Below, in pieces: positions 47,665-56,468 of a DNA stretch of 64,000 nucleotides. The first letter of the stretch is position 1. The number at the start of each line of letters is the position of its first letter. The DNA lies in contig NZ_BDJB01000009.1 in NCBI RefSeq assembly GCF_002117915.1, positions 1 to 64,000 of the forward strand, in the 5' to 3' direction. The notes beneath the pieces are model-generated. The model was not told the DNA's origin. It was given only the letters and a program-made list of their open reading frames with translations, and searched no databases. The DNA comes from Sphingomonas sp. TZW2008 (GTDB lineage: Bacteria; Pseudomonadota; Alphaproteobacteria; Sphingomonadales; Sphingomonadaceae). A program made the position numbers and the translations under genes.

Positions 47665-49417
47665 GCTGCTCGCGGCCGTCGCGGTCGCCGCCTCGCTGGC
47701 CGCCGCCGCGGTCGCGCAGAACCAGCAGGCGCCCGAATCACTGCTGCCGCCGGGCTTCGGCGATCCCGCGCCGCCCCCGCCGCCCGCCGCGACCACCCCC
47801 GGCGGCGCGACGGTGCAGCCGTTGCCCGACAGCCGGCCGCTCGAACTGCCGCTGCCCGAAACCTCGCCGACGCCAAGCCCCACGCCGACGCCGCCGAGCG
47901 CGGCGGAACTCGCGCGCTACGAGATGCCGCTGTTCGCGCGCCGCTCGCTGGCGCTGATCGGCCCGATCGGGACGGCGGAGGGCGGGCTGCCTGCCGATGC
48001 CTTCGGTACGGCGGACGGCGGCTTCCTCGAGGCGCTGATGCGGCGGCTATCGGCGCCGCTGCCGTCGCGCTGGATGTCGATCGCGCTGCGCCACGCGCTA
48101 GTCTCACGTGTCGACACGCCGGCGGGGCTCAACGGCGCCGATTTCGCGGCCGAGCGCGCGTGGCTGCTGCTGCGCATGGGCGAATCGGTCGCGGCGCGCA
48201 GCGTGATCCAGGGCGTCGATACCGGCAACGCGACGCCCAAATATCGCCAGGTCGCGATGCAGGCGCTGCTCGCCACCGCCGACCCTGCGGGCCTGTGCCC
48301 GCTCGCCGACGCGGCGGGGAATAGCGAGCGCGGCTGGATCATGGCGCGCGCGATGTGTGGCTCGCTCGGCGCAGCGGAAGGCGGCTCGCGCGCGCTGATT
48401 GCCGATGCGCGCCGCCGCCGGATCGCGAGCGGGATCGACCTGCAACTGGCGCAGAAGGTGGCGGGCGCCGGGCTCAACAGTCGCCAAGCGATCACCATCG
48501 AGTGGGATCCGGTGACGCAACTGACCGCGTGGCGCTTCGGCCTCGCCACCGCGACCGGCGTTGCGGTGCCCGATACGCTCTACGCGACCGTCGGCCCGCA
48601 GGTGACGGGCTGGCGCGCGCTGGCGCCGGCGATCCCGCTCGCCGATCGTGCCGCGCCGGCGGAGGCCGCTGCGGCGATGGGGATCATCTCCAACGCCGCG
48701 CTGGTCGATCTGTTCTCGGCGCTCGACGCGGCGGACGAGACGCCCGCCGCGCTCGGCGCGATCGCTTCCGATCTACGCTCAGCCTATGTGGGGGCGGACG
48801 TCGCGACGCGGCTCGGTGCGCTGCGGCAATTGTGGGACGCGGGCTCGACGCCGCAGGCGCGCTACGCGCGACTCGTGCTAACCGCACGCGCCGCGGCACG
48901 GGTGCGGCCGAGCGACGCGCGCGCCGATGCCGACCGCATCGTCGCGGCGATGCTGTCCGCCGGGCTCGATCGCAGCGCGCAGCGCTGGCGCGGGCAGGTC
49001 GACGAGGGCGGCGACGCCTGGGCGCTGCTCGAACTGTCCGATCCCGATGCCCGAATGCGGCTCGGCTACAATGCGGTGAGCAGCTACAGCGGCACCGGTG
49101 ACGCGACGCTCAAGCGGCGGATGTTCTTCGCCGGGCTCGCGGGGCTCGGCAGGCTGAGTGCACAGGAGATCGAGAGCGGCGCTGAATCGCTCGACGTGAG
49201 GATCGGCACCACCAACGCCTGGACGCGCGCGCTCGATCGCGCGGTGCAAGGTGGCCAGCCTGCCACGGTGATCCTGCTCGCCGCGGTGGCGATGCAGACC
49301 GGCGACTGGCGCGGCGTGCCGCCCGCCGCGCTCTACCGCATCGTTGCCGCGCTGCGCGCGGTGGGGCTGGGCGGCGAGGCGCGGATGATCGCCGCCGAGG
49401 CGATCGCGCGGCTCTGA
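47654..49417 (+). CDS. Large exported hypothetical protein, helical repeats
   Basis: 587 residues from a TTG that overlaps the upstream small gene. A signal peptide (LLAAVAVAASLAAAAVAQ) and a Pro-rich linker (about 25-85) precede a long Ala/Leu-rich helical domain with repeating helix pairs (LVSRVDTPAGLNGADFAAER, WLLLRMGESVAARSVIQG, ALLATADPAGLCPLADAAG). It looks like a periplasmic solenoid. I do not recognise a named family. xerD follows two bases after its stop. Confidence 0.72.
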   Translation: MRARLLAAVAVAASLAAAAVAQNQQAPESLLPPGFGDPAPPPPPAATTPGGATVQPLPDSRPLELPLPETSPTPSPTPTPPSAAELARYEMPLFARRSLALIGPIGTAEGGLPADAFGTADGGFLEALMRRLSAPLPSRWMSIALRHALVSRVDTPAGLNGADFAAERAWLLLRMGESVAARSVIQGVDTGNATPKYRQVAMQALLATADPAGLCPLADAAGNSERGWIMARAMCGSLGAAEGGSRALIADARRRRIASGIDLQLAQKVAGAGLNSRQAITIEWDPVTQLTAWRFGLATATGVAVPDTLYATVGPQVTGWRALAPAIPLADRAAPAEAAAAMGIISNAALVDLFSALDAADETPAALGAIASDLRSAYVGADVATRLGALRQLWDAGSTPQARYARLVLTARAAARVRPSDARADADRIVAAMLSAGLDRSAQRWRGQVDEGGDAWALLELSDPDARMRLGYNAVSSYSGTGDATLKRRMFFAGLAGLGRLSAQEIESGAESLDVRIGTTNAWTRALDRAVQGGQPATVILLAAVAMQTGDWRGVPPAALYRIVAALRAVGLGGEARMIAAEAIARL

Positions 49418-49419
49418 CG

Positions 49420-50319
49420 ATGGCGGGCGATCGCGCGCTGATCGACCTGTTTCTCGAGATGATGGCGGCGCAGGCAGGGGCGGCGCGCAACACGGTCGCG
49501 GCCTATCGCAGCGACCTGCTGCTCGCCTCCGACGCGCTCGGCGGGCGGCTGGCCGGTGCGGACGGCGCGGCGATCGCGCGGCTCGGCGATGGCTGGGCGG
49601 CGCTGTCGCGGTCCACTGTCGCGCGCAAGGCGGCGGCGCTGCGGCGGTTCTTCGCCTTTCTCGCCGAAGAGGGCATCCGCGCCGACGATCCCGGCAGCGC
49701 GCTGCCCCGGCCCGGCACGCGCCGCCCGCTGCCGCGCACGCTGAGCCACGCCGACGTCGACCGGCTGTTCGCCGTCGTCGCTACGCGCCTCGACCGCACG
49801 CCCCCGCTGCCCGCCGACCTGCGCAACGCAGCGCTGCTCGAATTGCTCTACGGCTCGGGCCTGCGCGCGAGCGAACTTGTGTCGCTGCCGCGCAACGCGA
49901 TCCACCCGGATCGGCCGTTCGTGATCCTGACGGGCAAGGGCGGCAAGGAGCGGCTGGTGCCGATCTCCGATCGGGCGCGCGCGGCGGTGGCGGCGTGGCG
50001 CGCGCATGTCGCGGTCGATCGCGCGTTCCTATTTGCGTCGGGCAAGACGCATCTGTCGCGCGTGCGGCTGTTCCAGATCATCCGCGCGCTTGCCGCGGAC
50101 GCGGGGATCGCGCCGGATCGGATCAGCCCGCACGTCCTGCGGCACGCCTTTGCAACACACCTGCTGGAAGGCGGTGCCGACCTACGCGCGCTCCAGGCGA
50201 TGCTCGGTCACGCCGATATCGCGACGACCGAGATCTACACTCACGTCGATCGTGCGCATCTGGTTCAGCTCGTCAACGAACGCCACCCGCTCGTTGACGC
50301 GATGAAACGACCGGCCTAG
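49420..50319 (+). CDS. xerD: Site-specific tyrosine recombinase XerD
   Basis: 299 residues. Xer recombinases resolve chromosome dimers at dif. The catalytic residues are R149 (GSGLRASEL), K176 (GKGGKERLVP), H238 and R241 (PHVLRHAF), H264 (MLGHADIATT) and nucleophile Y273 (EIYTHV). The SAM-like core-binding domain occupies residues 1-95. The position before accA, away from mobile genes, supports a chromosomal XerD rather than a phage integrase. Confidence 0.92.
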   Translation: MAGDRALIDLFLEMMAAQAGAARNTVAAYRSDLLLASDALGGRLAGADGAAIARLGDGWAALSRSTVARKAAALRRFFAFLAEEGIRADDPGSALPRPGTRRPLPRTLSHADVDRLFAVVATRLDRTPPLPADLRNAALLELLYGSGLRASELVSLPRNAIHPDRPFVILTGKGGKERLVPISDRARAAVAAWRAHVAVDRAFLFASGKTHLSRVRLFQIIRALAADAGIAPDRISPHVLRHAFATHLLEGGADLRALQAMLGHADIATTEIYTHVDRAHLVQLVNERHPLVDAMKRPA

Positions 50320-50328
50320 CGCCGCGCG

Positions 50329-51282
50329 ATGCCGACCTTTCTAGATTTCGAGAAGCCGATCGCCGAGCTTCAGGGCCGCATCGACGAGCTGCGCGAGACG
50401 GGTGCCGAGGGCGGGATCGACATCTCCGCCGAGATCGCCAAGCTCCAGGCGAAATCCGACAAGCTGATGCGCGACACCTTCGCCAAGCTGTCGCCGTGGC
50501 AGAAGACGCAGGTCGCGCGGCATCCCGAGCGCCCGCACTTCAAACACTATGTCGCTGGGCTGTTCGACGAATTCATGCCGCTGGCGGGCGATCGCGCGTT
50601 TGGGGACGATCAGGCGATCCTCGGCGGGTTCGCGACGTTTCGCGGGCGGCGCATCATGGTGCTCGGGCACGAGAAGGGCGACGACACGACGTCGCGGCTG
50701 CGCCACAATTTCGGGATGGGCAAGCCCGAGGGGTATCGCAAGGCGGTGCGGCTGATGTCGCTCGCCGACCGCTTCGGCCTGCCGATCGTGACGCTGGTCG
50801 ATACCTCGGGCGCGTTTCCCGGGTTGCAGGCCGAGGAGCGCGGGCAAGCCGAGGCGATCGCGCGGTCGACTGAGGCGTGCCTTGCCGCGGGCGTACCGCT
50901 CGTCTCGGCGATCGTCGGCGAGGGCGGTTCGGGCGGGGCGATCGCGTTGGCCAGCGGCAATCGCGTCCTGATGTTCGAACATGCCGTCTATTCGGTTATC
51001 TCGCCCGAGGGTTGTGCGTCGATCCTGTGGCGCACCGCCGACAAGGCGCCGGAAGCGGCCGAGGCGATGAAGGTCACCGCGCAGCATCTGAAGGAGTTCG
51101 GCGTCATCGACACGATCGTGCCCGAGCCGCTGGGCGGCGCGCACCGTGGCGCATCGGCGGCGATCGGCGCGCTGGGCGACGCGATTGCGGCGGCGCTCGA
51201 CGAACTGACGCCGCTCGATCCGGCGGCGCTGCGCCGCGACCGGCGCGAGAAGTTCCTGGCGATGGGTCGCGCGCTCGCCTGA
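50329..51282 (+). CDS. accA: Acetyl-CoA carboxylase carboxyltransferase subunit alpha
   Basis: 317 residues. With AccD it transfers CO2 from biotin to acetyl-CoA, the first step of fatty acid synthesis. Motifs: LDFEKPIAELQGRIDELRE, GHEKGDDTTSRLRHNFGM, GYRKAVRLMSLADRFGLP, DTSGAFPGLQAEERGQAEA and VIGEGGSGGA-like IVGEGGSGGAIAL. The last 14 codons, including the stop, are duplicated in tandem right after the gene. Confidence 0.96.
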   Translation: MPTFLDFEKPIAELQGRIDELRETGAEGGIDISAEIAKLQAKSDKLMRDTFAKLSPWQKTQVARHPERPHFKHYVAGLFDEFMPLAGDRAFGDDQAILGGFATFRGRRIMVLGHEKGDDTTSRLRHNFGMGKPEGYRKAVRLMSLADRFGLPIVTLVDTSGAFPGLQAEERGQAEAIARSTEACLAAGVPLVSAIVGEGGSGGAIALASGNRVLMFEHAVYSVISPEGCASILWRTADKAPEAAEAMKVTAQHLKEFGVIDTIVPEPLGGAHRGASAAIGALGDAIAAALDELTPLDPAALRRDRREKFLAMGRALA

Positions 51283-51327
51283 TCGCGCGAGAAGTTCTTG
51301 GCGAAGAGTCGCGCGCTCGCCTGATCG
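51244..51327. repeat. 42-bp tandem duplication across the accA stop
   Basis: Unit 1 (51244-51285) contains the accA end and stop; unit 2 (51286-51327) repeats it with about four changes and would encode the same peptide end (REKFLAKSRALA plus stop) in the same frame. It probably arose by slippage. Confidence 0.8.
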
Positions 51328-51352
51328 CGCGACGGGGCTGGCACAACGAAAA

Positions 51353-51388
51353 GGGGCGGCGGACCGTGGTCCGTCGCCCCTCTTTGTT
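51353..51388 (+). terminator. Rho-independent terminator after accA
   Basis: GGGGCGGCGGACC (51353-51365) pairs with GGTCCGTCGCCCC (51368-51380) with one G-U pair and a 2-base loop, followed by TCTTTGTT. Confidence 0.85.
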
Positions 51389-51406
51389 CGATCTTTGACG
51401 AAAGGC

Positions 51407-51574
51407 TCAGGTGGCCTTCATGTTGGTCGAAACGTTGCCGAACGTCGTCTTCAGCTGGTTGCCGAGGTTGCCCATCGCGGCGATGGCGGCAACGGCGATC
51501 AGCGCGGCGATCAGGCCGTACTCGATCGCGGTCGCGCCCTTGGAATTCTTGAGGAAGGTGCGGATCTTCTGCAT
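51407..51574 (-). CDS. Flp family type IVb pilin
   Basis: 55 residues. After a short basic leader (QKIRTFLKNSKG) the prepilin cleavage pattern G-ATAIEYGLIAALIAVA is present, with the conserved Glu and Tyr of Flp pilins. The rest is a helix and a polar tail. No tad assembly genes are near, so pilus assembly must depend on genes elsewhere or the pilin is an orphan. Confidence 0.9.
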   Translation of the reverse strand: MQKIRTFLKNSKGATAIEYGLIAALIAVAAIAAMGNLGNQLKTTFGNVSTNMKAT

Positions 51575-51703
51575 GTTCGATCTCCAGTGGTTCTAATCTT
51601 CAGTCACCCGACCGGTTCGAAGATGCCCCCGCTCCGGTATTGGTCGAGATAATCGAGGTAGGTTGAGAAACGTTTAAAGCCGGTCCGGCTTGATTTTTCT
51701 GTT

Positions 51704-51910
51704 TCAGCGCGCGTTCGTCACTTTGCTGCTTACGTTGCTCCACACGCCCTTCGTCACGTCGGCGACGCCGACCAGACTGACCATCATCGCGATGACGATG
51801 ACGGCTAGGATCAGCCCGTATTCGACCGCGGTTGCGGCACGACGATCACGGAGCAGCCGCCGACCAGTCGGCGGGAGCAGGTTTTTGATGCGGGACGAGG
51901 GGCGGCGCAT
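51704..51910 (-). CDS. Flp-like pilin, divergent copy
   Basis: 68 residues. The pattern RRAATAVEYGLILAVIVIAM resembles Flp pilins but has Ala instead of Gly before the expected cleavage point, and a longer basic leader. It lies upstream of the first pilin on the same strand with a 129-bp gap that has AT-rich promoter-like sequence. Whether it is processed is uncertain. Confidence 0.8.
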   Translation of the reverse strand: MRRPSSRIKNLLPPTGRRLLRDRRAATAVEYGLILAVIVIAMMVSLVGVADVTKGVWSNVSSKVTNAR

Positions 51911-51949
51911 GGGCTAGCCATCGCATGGCAAGCTTAACGAAAGGTCCAC

Positions 51950-52426
51950 ATGGCGCGCGATCCGTCGCTTTTGCTCGTCGTCGCGGCGGCGCTGCGCGCG
52001 CCGAACGGCCGGTTCCTGCTGCAACAGCGGCCGGCGGGAAAGCATCACGGCGGCCTGTGGGAATTCCCCGGCGGCAAAGTGGAGCCGGGCGAAGCGCCAG
52101 CTGCGGCACTCGCGCGCGAACTGACGGAGGAGCTCGGTATCACGCTGGATCCGGCGACGCTGGCGCCGCTGACCTTTGCGAGCGAGCGCCGCGACGATGG
52201 CGCCCCCATCGGCGCACGCACGTTGCTGCTGCTGCTGTTTGTCACGCGCGACTGGTCGGGCACGCCGCGCGCGCTGGAGGCGGCGGATCTGCGCTGGGTG
52301 ACGACGGACGAGATGCGCGGGCTTCCCATGCCGCCCGCCGACGCGCCGTTCATCGACGTGCTCGCGCGATTGGGCGCACCCGATCGGCCGCCGCCCGACG
52401 CTGGACAGGCCAGCGCGATCGTGTGA
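51950..52426 (+). CDS. mutT: (Deoxy)nucleoside triphosphate pyrophosphohydrolase, MutT-like
   Basis: 158 residues. The Nudix box is complete: G42 x5 E48 x7 R56 E57 x2 E60 E61 x G63 (GKVEPGEAPAAALARELTEE). The protein begins with a strand typical for MutT (LLLVVAAALRAPNGRFLLQQ). MutT removes 8-oxo-dGTP; the precise substrate of this member is assumed. It is followed by a thioesterase gene 12 bases later. Confidence 0.9.
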   Translation: MARDPSLLLVVAAALRAPNGRFLLQQRPAGKHHGGLWEFPGGKVEPGEAPAAALARELTEELGITLDPATLAPLTFASERRDDGAPIGARTLLLLLFVTRDWSGTPRALEAADLRWVTTDEMRGLPMPPADAPFIDVLARLGAPDRPPPDAGQASAIV

Positions 52427-52437
52427 ACGACGCGGCC

Positions 52438-53253
52438 ATGCCAGCGCCGTTCATTGATCTGCAGACCACGTCCGACCCAGCGACGTTCCGCCTCGCCATC
52501 ACCGATCGCATCTGCGTCGGACCGCCGGGCAACGTCTTCATGTTCGGCGGCGTCGGGCTCGCCGCGGCGACGATCGCGGCGGAACGTGCGACGGGGCGCA
52601 ATGCCGTGTGGTCGAGCGCGCAGTTCATCTCCTACGCGCGGATCGGCGATACGCTCGACTTCGCGGTCGAGGTGCTGTCGGGCGGGCGCAACATCAGCCA
52701 GGTGCGGATCGTCGCGAGCAACGCGGGCAAACCGGTGCTGAGCGTCGCTGCGGCGCTGGGCGATCGCAGCGATCAGCCCGACGGGCAGTGGATGATGCCT
52801 CCGCCCGACATGCCGCCGCCCGCGGAGTGCGGCCCGTGGCCGTTATGGCCGGTGCAGGATGCGACGCTGATGAGCCGGCTCGATATCCGCATGGCGCCGG
52901 GGCGCTACGGGGCGGTGCCGCGCAACGGCGTTCCCTCCGCCGATGGGCGCATGGTGCTGTGGATGCGCCCGCGCGAAGATGCGCCGATCGATGCCAGCAT
53001 GCTGGCGCTGTTCGCCGACTTCGTGCCGTCCGGGCTCGCCGCCGCGTTCGGTCGGCGCGGCGGGGGCAACAGCCTCGACAACACGCTGCGCATCGCGCGC
53101 ATCGTGCCGACCGACTGGGTATTGTGCGACGTCAGGATCAGCGCGGCGGCGCGCGGCTTCGGCCACGGCGCGATCCATATGTACGCCGAGGACGGGACAA
53201 TGCTGGCGAGCGGCAGCCAGTCGGCCATCCTGCGCTTCATGGAGCAGGGTTGA
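52438..53253 (+). CDS. Acyl-CoA thioesterase family protein (double hotdog)
   Basis: 271 residues. Two hotdog-like halves: the first with DRICVGPPGNVFMFGGVGLA and SAQFISYARIGDTLDFAVEV, the second with SMLALFADFVPSGLAAAFGR and NSLDNTLRIARIVPTDWVL. This resembles the TesB-like thioesterase superfamily that hydrolyses acyl-CoA. The substrate is unknown. It sits close behind mutT and probably shares its transcript. Confidence 0.82.
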   Translation: MPAPFIDLQTTSDPATFRLAITDRICVGPPGNVFMFGGVGLAAATIAAERATGRNAVWSSAQFISYARIGDTLDFAVEVLSGGRNISQVRIVASNAGKPVLSVAAALGDRSDQPDGQWMMPPPDMPPPAECGPWPLWPVQDATLMSRLDIRMAPGRYGAVPRNGVPSADGRMVLWMRPREDAPIDASMLALFADFVPSGLAAAFGRRGGGNSLDNTLRIARIVPTDWVLCDVRISAAARGFGHGAIHMYAEDGTMLASGSQSAILRFMEQG

Positions 53254-53257
53254 GCAT

Positions 53258-54355
53258 TTAGAACCAGGCGCGCACGCCGATCACGCCGGCGAGCCCACCG
53301 GGGTCCTCGCCAGCCGCGCGTGTCAGCCGTGCGCTCTCGCCGATCCGCCGTTCCCACGAGATACCGGCGTAGGGCGCGAACTCGCGCGCGATTTCGTAGC
53401 GCAGCCGCAGCCCAAGCTCGGCGTCGGTGAGGCCGGCGCCGACGCGCTGCGCGCGGACATCCTGCGCGGCGAAATTGAGCTCAACACGCGGCTGGAGCAC
53501 GAGCCGCTGCGTGATGCGCTGGTCGTAATAGGCCTCCGCGCGCGCGAACAGATCGCCGCGGTCGGACAGGAACAGCGTTCCCTCGACGTCGAACCAATAG
53601 GGCGCGAGCCCCTCGATGCCGAGAGACGCGTAGGTACGCCGCGGCGCGGTGCCAAGATCCTGCCGCAGCCCGGCCTGAAGGTTGAAATAGGGCCCGATCG
53701 CGCGGCTGTAGAGCGCCTGCATCTCGGCCTCGTCGATACGCTCGCCGAACTGGCCGCCCCCTTCGCTCTTGATCACGAAGCGATCGACATCGGCGCCGAA
53801 CCATCCCTCGCCGTTCCAGCGGTAGCCGTCGCGCCCGCGCGCGATCGAGGCTTCGGCGAGGTTGAGCATGATCATCGAGAAGGTGCCGCCGCCATGCTCA
53901 CGGCGCAGCGTGGCGCGCGCGCGATCCATCGCGGCGCTGCCCCAGATGCGATCGGCATAGGGAGCGGGTGGCGGTGTCGACGGCGGTGCGCGGTTGGCGG
54001 GTGCGGCGACGACGCAATGCCCCATCGCGGCGTGCTCGGGCGGACAGGCGGGGGCGGGCGGCGGCGGTGCCGGGGACAGCCGGGTTTCGGGTGCGGCGGA
54101 GACGCAATGGCCCATCGCGGCGTGCTCGGGCGCGCAGGCGGGCACCGGCGGCGGCGGTGTCGAGGATAGCGGGGTTGCGGACGCGGCGGTGACACAATGG
54201 CCCATCGCGGCGTGCTCGGGCGAACAGGCGGGGGCTACTGCGGGTCGCTCGGCGTGCGGCGGCGGGCCGTCGGCCTGCGCGGCGGCGGGGGCGGCCCAGA
54301 CCAGCGCGGCGAGCGGGAGGAGGGCGGCGGCGACCGGCGCGGGGATCAGCGTCAT
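53258..54355 (-). CDS. copB: Copper resistance outer membrane protein CopB with N-terminal metal repeats
   Basis: 365 residues. A signal peptide (about 1-27) is followed by three repeats PAC-PEHAAMGHCV with cysteines at 44/54, 74/84 and 104/114, an exact 30-residue period. The C-terminal CopB domain begins near 133 and has the beta-barrel pattern NLAEASIARGRDGYRWNG, RWNGEGWFGADVDRF, VELNFAAQDVRAQRVG and LRLRYEIAREFAPYAGISWE. CopB is an outer membrane protein of copper tolerance. Its start overlaps the copA stop by four bases. Confidence 0.92.
   Translation of the reverse strand: MTLIPAPVAAALLPLAALVWAAPAAAQADGPPPHAERPAVAPACSPEHAAMGHCVTAASATPLSSTPPPPVPACAPEHAAMGHCVSAAPETRLSPAPPPPAPACPPEHAAMGHCVVAAPANRAPPSTPPPAPYADRIWGSAAMDRARATLRREHGGGTFSMIMLNLAEASIARGRDGYRWNGEGWFGADVDRFVIKSEGGGQFGERIDEAEMQALYSRAIGPYFNLQAGLRQDLGTAPRRTYASLGIEGLAPYWFDVEGTLFLSDRGDLFARAEAYYDQRITQRLVLQPRVELNFAAQDVRAQRVGAGLTDAELGLRLRYEIAREFAPYAGISWERRIGESARLTRAAGEDPGGLAGVIGVRAWF
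54011..54232 (-). repeat. Three 90-bp coding repeats in copB
   Basis: The DNA encoding the PAC-PEHAAMGHCV motif recurs three times at a spacing of exactly 90 bp. The motif core is nearly identical and the linkers vary, as expected for in-frame repeat expansion. Confidence 0.8.
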
Positions 54356-56229
54356 GCCGCAGCCTCGCGAACGCTGACGACCTGCATCATCCCGGCGTGC
54401 ATGTGGTAGAGCAGATGGCAGTGAAACGCCCAGTCGCCGACCGCATCGGCGGTGAGATCGAAGGTCACCGTGCCGCCGGGTTGCACCTGCACCGTATGCT
54501 TGCGCGGCGCGTGATCGCCGTGACCGGTGACGAGTTCGAAGAAATGGCCGTGAAGGTGGATCGGGTGCCCCATCATCGTATCGTTGACGAGCGTGATCCG
54601 CACGCGTTCACCCTTGGTGAAGGCGATCGGCGCGGTGACCTCGTTCAGCTTTTTACCGTCGAACGCCCACATGTAGCGTTCCATGTTGCCGGTGAGGTGG
54701 ATGCGCATCTCCCGCGTCGGCGGCCGCACGTCGGGATTGCGCTCGAGCGCGACGAGATCGCGGTAGACGAGCACGCGATGTCCGACGTCGTCGAGCCCCT
54801 GGCCCGGCTCACCGGTGCGATCGACCGGCATCGGCGAAATCGTCTGCACCGTTGGGGTCTTGGCCACCTCGGGCGCGTTGGTGAAATCACGCATCGAATG
54901 GTCCATCGCATGCTGCCCGCCGCCGTGCCCCATCGCGGCGTGATCGGTAGCCGTCGCGGCGTGGCCCATCGCCGCGTGATCCATCGTGCCGGCCTTGGGT
55001 GTGCAGTGACCCATGGCGGCATGTTCGGGCGGGCAGGCGGGATCAGCAGCTGCGGTGCCGCCGGCTGGGGCGGTCGTTGCGGCGGGGGTTGCCGCGGCGC
55101 CCATGCCTCCCATCCCCATGTCCTTCATGTCGGCGAGCGGACGGCGGCGCAGCGGCGGGACGGCGCCGACCATGCCCGGGCGTGGCGCCAGAGTGGCGCG
55201 CGCCATGCCCGAGCGATCGACGCTCTCGGCGACGAGCGTATAGGCGCGATTCTCGGCAGGCTCGACGATCACGTCGTAGGTTTCCGCCACCGCGATCTGC
55301 AGTTCGTCGACGGTGACGGGGCGGACGGGGAGCCCGTCGGCCTGCACCACGGTGAGCCGCAGCCCGGGGATGCGCAGGTTGAAGGTCGTCATTGCCGAGG
55401 CGTTGACGAGCCGCAACCGCACGCGCTCGCCGACCGCGAACAGCCCGGTCCAGTTATCGCGCGGGCCATGGCCGTTGACGAGATAGGTGTAAGTCGCGCC
55501 CGTCACGTCCGCGACGTCGGTCGGGTCCATCCGCATCGCACCCCAGCGCGCGCGCTCGCCCGCCGACTGATCGCGCCCGGCGAGCACGCCGGCGAGAGTC
55601 TGCTTCTGGTAATTGAAATATCCGCCCTGTTGCTTGAGCTTGCGGAAGATCGCGTGCGGGTGGAGCCGGCTGTGATCGGACAGCATGATCACATGCTCGC
55701 GATCCGACACGATCGGATCGGCGCCGGCGGGATCGATCACGATCGGGCCGTAGAGCCCCATCTGCTCCTGCAACCCCGAGTGGCTGTGGTACCAATAGGT
55801 ACCCGACTGGATCACCGGAAAATCGTAAGTAAAGGTGCTGCGCGGCGCGATGCCGGGAAAGCTGACGCCGGGCACGCCATCCATGTGGAACGGCAGCAGC
55901 AGCCCATGCCAGTGGATCGAGCTATCCTCGCCGAGCGTGTTCTCGACGTGGAGCCGCACCGTCTCGCCCTCGCGCAGGCGGATCAGCGGGGCGGGCGCGC
56001 TGCCGTTGATGCCGATCGCGTGGCCGCTTCGGCCGTCGACCGTCATCGTCTGGTGCGCGATGCGCAGGCGGATGTCGCTGCCGGTGAGCGCCGCCGGCCC
56101 CGTGCCGGGGGATGCGGCGAGCCCCGCCGACATGGGTTGCGCCCAGCCGGGCACCGCGGGCAGCAGCGCCGCGCCGCCAAGCGAGGCAGCCCCGCGCAGC
56201 AGCGCGCGGCGATCGATCGTCGTCGTCAT
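54352..56229 (-). CDS. copA: Copper resistance multicopper oxidase CopA
   Basis: 625 residues. A twin-arginine signal (DRRALLRGAASLGGAALLPA) sends it folded to the periplasm. Copper ligands appear in the usual order: HWHGLLLPFHMDGVPG, YWYHSHSGLQEQMG, HPIHLHGHFFEL and HCHLLYHMHAGM. Between domains is a Met/His-rich insert with DMKDMGMGGMG, one CPPEHAAMGHC copy as in CopB, and repeated DHAAMGH. It oxidises or sequesters Cu(I). Followed by copB with a four-base overlap. Confidence 0.96.
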   Translation of the reverse strand: MTTTIDRRALLRGAASLGGAALLPAVPGWAQPMSAGLAASPGTGPAALTGSDIRLRIAHQTMTVDGRSGHAIGINGSAPAPLIRLREGETVRLHVENTLGEDSSIHWHGLLLPFHMDGVPGVSFPGIAPRSTFTYDFPVIQSGTYWYHSHSGLQEQMGLYGPIVIDPAGADPIVSDREHVIMLSDHSRLHPHAIFRKLKQQGGYFNYQKQTLAGVLAGRDQSAGERARWGAMRMDPTDVADVTGATYTYLVNGHGPRDNWTGLFAVGERVRLRLVNASAMTTFNLRIPGLRLTVVQADGLPVRPVTVDELQIAVAETYDVIVEPAENRAYTLVAESVDRSGMARATLAPRPGMVGAVPPLRRRPLADMKDMGMGGMGAAATPAATTAPAGGTAAADPACPPEHAAMGHCTPKAGTMDHAAMGHAATATDHAAMGHGGGQHAMDHSMRDFTNAPEVAKTPTVQTISPMPVDRTGEPGQGLDDVGHRVLVYRDLVALERNPDVRPPTREMRIHLTGNMERYMWAFDGKKLNEVTAPIAFTKGERVRITLVNDTMMGHPIHLHGHFFELVTGHGDHAPRKHTVQVQPGGTVTFDLTADAVGDWAFHCHLLYHMHAGMMQVVSVREAAA

Positions 56230-56266
56230 GTGGCGGCGCTATAGCGTGCGGAAGCTGTCGCGCGCC

Positions 56267-56467
56267 TTACCGCAGCCGGCGTGCGACGAGGATCACGATC
56301 AGCCCGATCGCCGCGGTGATCGCGCCGCGATCGGCCCAGACGCGCTGGTCGAGCATGAAGCTCGAGCGCGGCCACTGAACGTAGCCGAGCCCCTGGCCGA
56401 CCCACAGCATGCCGACGAGGAACAGCAGCGCGCCCAGCGCGAACAGCACCGGGCGCCGCCGCCGCAT
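56267..56467 (-). CDS. Small membrane protein between gltA and copA
   Basis: 66 residues with two hydrophobic helices (LFALGALLFLVGMLWVGQGL and TAAIGLIVILVARRL) and a Trp-containing loop. It starts one base before the gltA stop region and ends 38 bases before copA. I recall similar short proteins in alphaproteobacteria without a name. It could belong to either neighbour. Confidence 0.75.
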   Translation of the reverse strand: MRRRRPVLFALGALLFLVGMLWVGQGLGYVQWPRSSFMLDQRVWADRGAITAAIGLIVILVARRLR

Positions 56468-56468
56468 G

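Noticed and set aside
53995..54240. Regularly spaced repeats suggesting a CRISPR array
   Set aside because: Units are 90 bp apart, in frame within copB, and encode a conserved metal motif, so they are protein repeats.
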